Positions 42,389 to 47,664 of a DNA stretch of 47,664 bases are shown here, piece after piece. The DNA is taken from assembly GCA_944321295.1 (NCBI GenBank), contig CALUKU010000026.1, positions 1 to 47,664 on the forward strand, given 5' to 3'. Both the position numbers and the translations under genes were made by a program. Each line of letters opens with the position of its first letter. Within the stretch, counting starts at the first letter, position 1. The stretch is from an uncultured Prevotella sp. Its GTDB lineage: Bacteria; Bacteroidota; Bacteroidia; Bacteroidales; Bacteroidaceae. Under the pieces are notes generated by a model. That model was not told the DNA's origin. It ran no database searches and saw only the letters and a list, made by a program, of their open reading frames with translations.

Positions 42389-45300
42389 ATGCACATGAAA
42401 GGATTTAGCAGAACATTTGCACTGACGCTGCTTGCCGTCCTCGCGGGAATGTTTTTCCCGTTGCAGGCACTGGCGCAGCAGCTGAAAGTGAGCGGCACGG
42501 TGACCGACCAGAACGGCGAGACCGTCATCGGGGCTACCGTGAAAGTGAAAGGCGGTGCCGACGCAGCGGCCACCATCACCGACATGGACGGCCGCTACAC
42601 CGTCAACGCGCCGTCCGACGGCACGCTCGTGGTGAGCTACATAGGCTTCGCCACGCAGGAAATGGCCGTTGGCGGACGCCAACAGGTGGACATCGTGCTC
42701 AAGGAAGACAACGAAATGCTCGACGAGCTGGTGGTCGTTGGTTACGGCACGATGAAGAAGAGCGACCTCACCGGCTCGGTGGCCTCGCTCGGGAGCAAGG
42801 ACATCAACAACAACTCGGTAAACAACATCGGCTCGGCCATACAGGGAAAAATCTCCGGCGTGCAGATTGTTGACGCCGGAAAGCCGGGTGACAACGTGAA
42901 CATCAAGATACGCGGACTCGGCTCCATCAACAACTGCGACCCTCTCGTGGTTATCGACGGAGTGCCTACCGACCTCGGCCTGAACGCCATCAACATGGCC
43001 GACGTTGACCGCCTCGACGTGCTCAAGGACGCTTCGGCAACGGCGATATACGGTTCGCGCGGCGCCAACGGCGTGGTGATGATTACCACAAAGCGCGGTG
43101 CCGACGGCAAGAGCAAGCTCTCCGTGTCGGCCAACGTGTCGGTGCAGAACGCCGCCAACGTGCCCGACCTGCTCGACGCGTCGCAGTACGCCGCGCTCAG
43201 CAACGACATGATGATAAACAGCGGACGCACGCCCAACCCCGAGTTTGCCGACCCGGCGAGCCTCGGCAAGGGAACAGACTGGATGGACGAGCTGCTCCGC
43301 ACGGGCGTGATGCAGAACTACACGGTGAGCTATTCGGGCGGCAACGAGAAGTCGCACTACTACATCTCGGGCGGACTGCTCGACCAGACGGGTATCGTGC
43401 GCAGCGTAGGCTACCGCCGCTTCACCTTCCAGGCCAACACCGACGCGCAGGTTACGAAGTGGCTCAAGTTCTCTAACAACCTGACGTTCAGCGCCGACGA
43501 GAAGAAGTCGGGCTCTTACAGCATCGGCGACGCCATGAAAGCGCTGCCCGTGCAGTCGGTAAAGAACGCCGACGGCACATGGAGCGGACCGGAGGGCAAC
43601 GCCGAGTGGTACGGCAGCATACGCAACCCCATAGGCACGACCGAGGTCAACAGCAACAAGACCACGGGCTACAACTTCCTCGCCAACATAACGGGCGAGA
43701 TACAGTTTGCCAAGTGGCTCAAGTTCCGCAGCACCTTCGGTTACGACGCCAAGTTCTGGTTCGACGACAACTATACGCCCAAGTACGACTGGAAACCTAC
43801 GCCCGTAGAGGAAAGCTCGCGCTATAAGAGCACCAACAAGTCGTTCACCTACCTCTGGGACAACTACTTCCTCTTCGACTACACCATAGCCGGCGACCAC
43901 GACATCAGCGTCATGGCCGGTATGTCGGCCCAGTGGAACGACTACGACTACTACTCGGCACAGAAGAACGTGTTCACGTTTGAGAACGTACACGAGTTCG
44001 ACAACGGTGAGAAGATGTACTCTATACTCGGCAACATGACCGAGTGGGCGCTCCTGTCTTACATGGCACGCCTCAACTATTCTTACAAAGACCGCTACCT
44101 GCTTACGGCCACCGTCCGCCGCGACGGCTCCAGCAAGTTCGGTCCCAAGCACCGCTGGGGTACCTTCCCGTCGGTTTCGGCCGCATGGAGAATATCCGAA
44201 GAGAAGTGGTTCCCTAAGACCAAGTTCCTTGACGACCTGAAGATACGCCTCGGCTACGGCGTCACCGGTAGCCAGGCCAGCGTAGGCAGCTACGGCTATC
44301 TGGCACAGTTCAACACGGCGGAGTATCCACTCGGCATAGCCGGCAACACGCAGACCGTGCTCTATTCGTCGGCACTCGCCAACCCATACATCCACTGGGA
44401 GGAGGTGGCGCAGACCAACATCGGCGTCGACGCCTCGTTCTTCAACTCGCGCATCGTGCTCTCGCTCGACGCATATCTTAAGGAAACGCGCGACATGTTG
44501 GTTAAGGCGTCAATACCAATCACCTCGGGCTTCGAGGACACTTCTACCACCTACACCAACGCCGGACGCGTAACCAACAAGGGATTTGAGGTGAGCCTGC
44601 GCACCGTCAACTTCGAGAAGCCGCTGCGCTGGGAAACTTCTATCACCGCGACGTACAACCGCAACAAGATAAAAGACCTCAACAGCGACGTGCCTTCGTA
44701 CATCAACCAGGTCAACAACTCGTATGTCACCATGCTTGCGACGGACTATCCCATCAACGTATTCTACGGATACGTGACCGACGGCATATTCCAGAACCAG
44801 CAGGAGGTCAACGACCACGCCGTGCAGACGGGCGCCGAACCGGGCGACATACGCTTCCGCGACCTTAACAACGACGGCGTAATCAACGACGAAGACCGCA
44901 CCGTGCTGGGCAATCCCAACCCCACGTGGCTCTTCTCGATGAACAACACGCTCACCTACAAAGGCTTCGAGCTGGCCGTCTACCTGCAAGGCGTGGCCGG
45001 AAACAAGATTCTTAATGCCAACAACATCGACAACACAGGCATGGCCGCGGCATATAACCAGACCACGGACGTGCTCGACCGCTGGCGTGGAGAGGGCACC
45101 AGCTACACCATGCCGCGTGCCGTCTACGGCGACCCGAACAACAACAACCGCATATCCGACCGCTTCGTAGAGGACGGCTCGTACCTGCGCCTGAAGAACA
45201 TAACGCTCGCCTACAACTTCCCCAAGAAGTGGCTGACTAAGCTCGGCATTGAAGCCATGCGCCTGTCGTTCTCGTGCGAGAACGTCGCAACCATCACTTC

Positions 45301-45400
45301 ATACTCAGGTTTCGACCCCGAAGTCGACATCAACGGCATCGACCTCTCGCGTTATCCTATCTCGAGGACATTCAGCTTCGGATTGAACTTTAACTTTTAA
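42389..45400 (+). CDS. susC: SusC-type TonB-dependent outer membrane transporter
   Basis: A 1003-residue SusC/RagA protein. Signal peptide at about 1-30 (LLAVLAGMFFPLQALAQQ), a carboxypeptidase-like extension at about 33-110 (VSGTVTDQNGETVIGATVKV), a TonB box region and plug that begin with LDELVVVGYGTMKKSDLTG (about 112-130) and contain IRGLGSINNCDPLVVIDGVP, and a beta barrel to the C-terminal FSFGLNFNF. With SusD it forms the outer membrane pore that imports oligosaccharides with energy from TonB. An ATG two codons later is possible. susD follows after 13 nt. Confidence 0.96.
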   Translation: MHMKGFSRTFALTLLAVLAGMFFPLQALAQQLKVSGTVTDQNGETVIGATVKVKGGADAAATITDMDGRYTVNAPSDGTLVVSYIGFATQEMAVGGRQQVDIVLKEDNEMLDELVVVGYGTMKKSDLTGSVASLGSKDINNNSVNNIGSAIQGKISGVQIVDAGKPGDNVNIKIRGLGSINNCDPLVVIDGVPTDLGLNAINMADVDRLDVLKDASATAIYGSRGANGVVMITTKRGADGKSKLSVSANVSVQNAANVPDLLDASQYAALSNDMMINSGRTPNPEFADPASLGKGTDWMDELLRTGVMQNYTVSYSGGNEKSHYYISGGLLDQTGIVRSVGYRRFTFQANTDAQVTKWLKFSNNLTFSADEKKSGSYSIGDAMKALPVQSVKNADGTWSGPEGNAEWYGSIRNPIGTTEVNSNKTTGYNFLANITGEIQFAKWLKFRSTFGYDAKFWFDDNYTPKYDWKPTPVEESSRYKSTNKSFTYLWDNYFLFDYTIAGDHDISVMAGMSAQWNDYDYYSAQKNVFTFENVHEFDNGEKMYSILGNMTEWALLSYMARLNYSYKDRYLLTATVRRDGSSKFGPKHRWGTFPSVSAAWRISEEKWFPKTKFLDDLKIRLGYGVTGSQASVGSYGYLAQFNTAEYPLGIAGNTQTVLYSSALANPYIHWEEVAQTNIGVDASFFNSRIVLSLDAYLKETRDMLVKASIPITSGFEDTSTTYTNAGRVTNKGFEVSLRTVNFEKPLRWETSITATYNRNKIKDLNSDVPSYINQVNNSYVTMLATDYPINVFYGYVTDGIFQNQQEVNDHAVQTGAEPGDIRFRDLNNDGVINDEDRTVLGNPNPTWLFSMNNTLTYKGFELAVYLQGVAGNKILNANNIDNTGMAAAYNQTTDVLDRWRGEGTSYTMPRAVYGDPNNNNRISDRFVEDGSYLRLKNITLAYNFPKKWLTKLGIEAMRLSFSCENVATITSYSGFDPEVDINGIDLSRYPISRTFSFGLNFNF

Positions 45401-45413
45401 ACCACCAACGAAA

Positions 45414-46907
45414 ATGAAAACGATAAGAAACATCATAATGGCAGGCCTCGCGGCGGTGGCAATGTCGTCGTGCTCTGACTTTCTCGACCTGTCGCCGCAT
45501 AACACGCTCGACCCCGAAACGACCATGACCGACGACATAGCCAAGGCCCTGACGCTGGGCTGCTACCGCACGCTTCAGTCTTCAAACATGTACAACCAGC
45601 GCATTTGGACGCTCGACATCGTGGCCGGCAACAGCGAGGTGGGCGCCGGCGGAGGCACCGACGGCATAGAAACCATACAGGCGGCCGACTTCATCACGCA
45701 GAGCGACAACGCCATGGCGCTCTACATGTGGCGCTCGCCGTGGGTGGGCATAGGCCAGTGCAACACGACGATACAGAGCCTCAACAGCGCCTCGGGACTG
45801 TCTGAGGAAATCAGGAACCAGAGCCTCGGCGAGGCGTATTTCCTCCGCGCACATTATTATTACATACTCGTGCGCCTGTTCGGAGGCGTGCCTTTGCGCC
45901 TCGAACCTTTCAATCCGGGCGACGACACGGCCATAGCGCGCGCCACGAAGGAAGAAGTGTACGAGCAGATCATCAAGGATTGCCAGGAAGGTATCGACCG
46001 CCTGCCTGCTAAGGCCGACTATTCCGACGACGACAAGGGCCGCGCCTGCAAGGAGTCCGCTATGGCCATGATGGCCGACATCTATCTTACGCTCGCGCCG
46101 GACAACAAGGATTATTACGCAAAGGCCGAGCAGTTGTGCAAGGACATCACGGCAATGGGCTACGACCTGGCCAACTGCAGGTATGAGGATAACTTCGACG
46201 CGACAATCAACAACGGGCCGGAGTCGCTCTTCGAGGTGCAGTACAGCGGCAGCACCGAGGAGGACTTCTGGGGCAACAACCCGCAGATGTCGTGGCTGTC
46301 AACGTTCATGGGCCCGCGCAACTCTGACATGGTGGCCGGCAGCTACGGCTGGAACCTGCCTACGCAGGAGTTCGTCGAGCAGTATGAGGAAGGCGACCTG
46401 CGCAAGGACATGACTATTCTTTACGAGGGATGTCCGCCCTTTGACGGTAAGGAATACAAGAGTTCATGGTCTAACACGGGCTATAACGTGCGCAAGTTCC
46501 TCGTCCCGAAGAGCGTATCTCCTGAGTTCAACACATCTCCGGCGAACTTCGTCGTCTACCGTTATGCCGACGTGTTGCTGATGGAGGCCGAAGCTCTTAA
46601 CGAGCAGGGACTTACCGACGAGGCTGCCGTTCCGCTCAACATCGTGCGCAAGAGGGCGGGACTGCCCGGCGTGTCGGGGCTGAGCCAGGCCGAGATGCGT
46701 GAGAAGATAATACACGAGCGTCGCATAGAGCTGGCCTTCGAGGGTCACCGTTGGTTTGACATGATACGCCTCGAGCACGGCGATTACGCCATAAACTTCC
46801 TGCGCAGCATAGGCAAGGGCAACGTCACCAAGGACCGCCTGCTCTTCCCCATACCGCAGACGGAGATGGACGCCAACCCGCTTTTGAAGCAGAACCCCGG
46901 TTATTAA
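45414..46907 (+). CDS. susD: SusD-type starch-binding lipoprotein
   Basis: A 497-residue RagB/SusD lipoprotein. The signal peptide ends in a lipobox (AMSSCSDFLDLSP, Cys20). The TPR-like fold of the family is visible in SLGEAYFLRAHYYYILVRLFGG (about 140-160) and the C-terminal signature RRIELAFEGHRWFDMIRL (about 443-460), followed by LLFPIPQTEMDANPLLKQNPGY. It caps the SusC pore on the cell surface and binds the glycan. The ligand cannot be read with certainty; starch is inferred from the SusR-SusB-SusC-SusD-SusE order. Confidence 0.96.
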   Translation: MKTIRNIIMAGLAAVAMSSCSDFLDLSPHNTLDPETTMTDDIAKALTLGCYRTLQSSNMYNQRIWTLDIVAGNSEVGAGGGTDGIETIQAADFITQSDNAMALYMWRSPWVGIGQCNTTIQSLNSASGLSEEIRNQSLGEAYFLRAHYYYILVRLFGGVPLRLEPFNPGDDTAIARATKEEVYEQIIKDCQEGIDRLPAKADYSDDDKGRACKESAMAMMADIYLTLAPDNKDYYAKAEQLCKDITAMGYDLANCRYEDNFDATINNGPESLFEVQYSGSTEEDFWGNNPQMSWLSTFMGPRNSDMVAGSYGWNLPTQEFVEQYEEGDLRKDMTILYEGCPPFDGKEYKSSWSNTGYNVRKFLVPKSVSPEFNTSPANFVVYRYADVLLMEAEALNEQGLTDEAAVPLNIVRKRAGLPGVSGLSQAEMREKIIHERRIELAFEGHRWFDMIRLEHGDYAINFLRSIGKGNVTKDRLLFPIPQTEMDANPLLKQNPGY

Positions 46908-46930
46908 CATTTAAATAAAACGCAGATAAC

Positions 46931-47664
46931 ATGAAAAAACATATATTAATGCCCATGCTCCTCTTGGCCGGCTGCGCCTTCATGGCCTCGTGTGCCGACG
47001 ACGACTACATGGAGCTTGACAAGGGCGACACCGAACTTGCGCTGACGGCCGACGCCGAGGAGATAACGCTCGACGAGGCGGCGCACGCCGAGAACGCGCT
47101 GACGCTGACGTGGACGAGCGGCACCAACCACGGCACGGGCAACCGAATAACCTACAAGCTGGAGCTGGCCGAGGCCGGCACGAGCTTTGCCGAGCCTTAC
47201 GTCTTGGCCGATGAGATGACGCAGCAGTACACCTGGTCGGCCACGACCGAGCAGCTCAACACCCTGTTGCGCGACAACTTCGGCGTGAAGGCTGACAACC
47301 GCTACGCCGTCGAGGCCCGCGTGACGGCCACCGTGGCCGGCACCGGCGACGTGCAGACGGCCGTGGCGGCGCTCAACGTTACGGCTTACGAGCCTGTTAC
47401 GACGACGCTCTACGTTACGGGAACGGCCACGGCGGGCGGCACCGACCTGTCGCTGGCCGAGGAGATGACGCGCACCGACAACGGACAATTCACCTACACG
47501 GGCTACATGAAGGCCGGAACCTACAAGTTCATAACCACGCTCGGCGAGGAGCTTCCTTCCTACAACCGCGGCGAGGACGGCTCGCTCGTGCTGCGCACTA
47601 CGGCCGACCAGCCCGACAACCTCTTCGAGATAACCGAAGCCCACGACTATACCATCACGCTTAA
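46931..47664 (+). CDS. susE: SusE/SusF-like surface glycan-binding lipoprotein (cut by window end)
   Basis: The ATG at 46931 opens a frame that stays open to the window edge (244 codons). The signal peptide ends in a lipobox (LLAGCAFMASCADDD; the Cys before ADDD is the likely lipid site). An N-terminal SusE-type Ig-like domain follows (ADAEEITLDEAAHAENALTL, TWTSGTNHGTGNRITYKLEL by position about 41-80), then the start of a carbohydrate-binding domain (TLYVTGTATAGGTDLSLAEE, GYMKAGTYKFITTLGEELPSYN). Such proteins hold starch on the cell surface next to SusC/SusD. It is 23 nt after susD and belongs to the same transcript. The rest of the gene and any susF or susG lie outside the window. Confidence 0.9.
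   Translation, partial: MKKHILMPMLLLAGCAFMASCADDDYMELDKGDTELALTADAEEITLDEAAHAENALTLTWTSGTNHGTGNRITYKLELAEAGTSFAEPYVLADEMTQQYTWSATTEQLNTLLRDNFGVKADNRYAVEARVTATVAGTGDVQTAVAALNVTAYEPVTTTLYVTGTATAGGTDLSLAEEMTRTDNGQFTYTGYMKAGTYKFITTLGEELPSYNRGEDGSLVLRTTADQPDNLFEITEAHDYTITL

Noticed and set aside
42377-44395. 672-codon minus-strand frame opposite susC
   Set aside because: Antisense shadow caused by codon bias (few stop codons on the opposite strand); composition is not protein-like and susC is complete.
46946-47644. 232-codon minus-strand frame at the window end
   Set aside because: Opposite to the plus-strand SusE-like gene, which has a lipobox, follows susD at 23 nt and continues past the edge.

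Overview
The window looks like chromosomal DNA of a Bacteroidales bacterium, most likely a GC-rich member of the Prevotellaceae or a relative. The evidence is a SusC/SusD-type locus, lipoproteins and families typical of the phylum (DUF3109, DUF4292, DUF6377), the phylum's promoter grammar (a TTTG box, 19-20 nt, then TAnnTTTG) and little sign of Shine-Dalgarno sites. I see no phage, insertion sequence with a transposase, CRISPR array or recognisable defence system.

Layout. 1-2951: end of sufC, then sufD and sufS (Fe-S cluster assembly), with palindromic repeats in both gaps. 3035-8226: a small unknown protein (-), rnhB, a WYL regulator, a second small acidic protein (-) and pnp. 8302-11690 (-): an acyl-CoA thioesterase, dprA, dus and tcdA, transcribed in that order. 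11691-12807: about 1.1 kb of repeats without a gene. 12808-18611 (-): a DUF3109 protein, ung and a 1411-residue two-headed activase of the 2-hydroxyacyl-CoA dehydratase type. 19095-22283 (-): gpmI and dgt. 22639-27346 (+): dut, a TPR lipoprotein, a DUF4292 lipoprotein and an EnvC-like protein. 27994-34752 (+): murG, murC, ftsQ, ftsA and ftsZ (late division and cell wall cluster), then a GatB/YqeY protein. 34920-36113: an exported TPR protein. 36482-37213 (-): recO. 37406-37768: tRNA-Glu and rpsT. 37953-47664: a starch/maltodextrin utilisation locus with a SusR-like membrane regulator, susB (GH97), susC, susD and the first 244 codons of a SusE-like lipoprotein, cut by the window edge.

How the genes work together. 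Most are housekeeping: Fe-S assembly, nucleotide pool sanitation (dgt and dut, divergent), DNA repair and uptake (ung, recO, dprA), RNA turnover and modification (pnp, dus, tcdA), envelope maintenance and cell division. The clear accessory unit is the Sus locus: SusC/SusD/SusE bind and import malto-oligosaccharides at the outer membrane, SusB cleaves glucose from them, and the membrane regulator probably senses the products.

The unexplained part is intergenic. I find at least five repeat families: (1) REP-like 14-17 bp hairpins of the AAAAGGCGGCCTTTT type at seven sites, six of them next to a conserved motif close to GTAACCCGTTGATAATCAG; (2) long imperfect palindromes made of GGAGTTAA words; (3) an element that ends in a complete promoter and lies in front of two genes, once followed by an 87-bp tandem array; (4) MITE-like elements with 29-bp inverted ends; (5) a 52-bp inverted repeat. 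No transposase that could move them is in the window. These repeats are my best candidates for something undescribed; I do not see a new protein-coding system.
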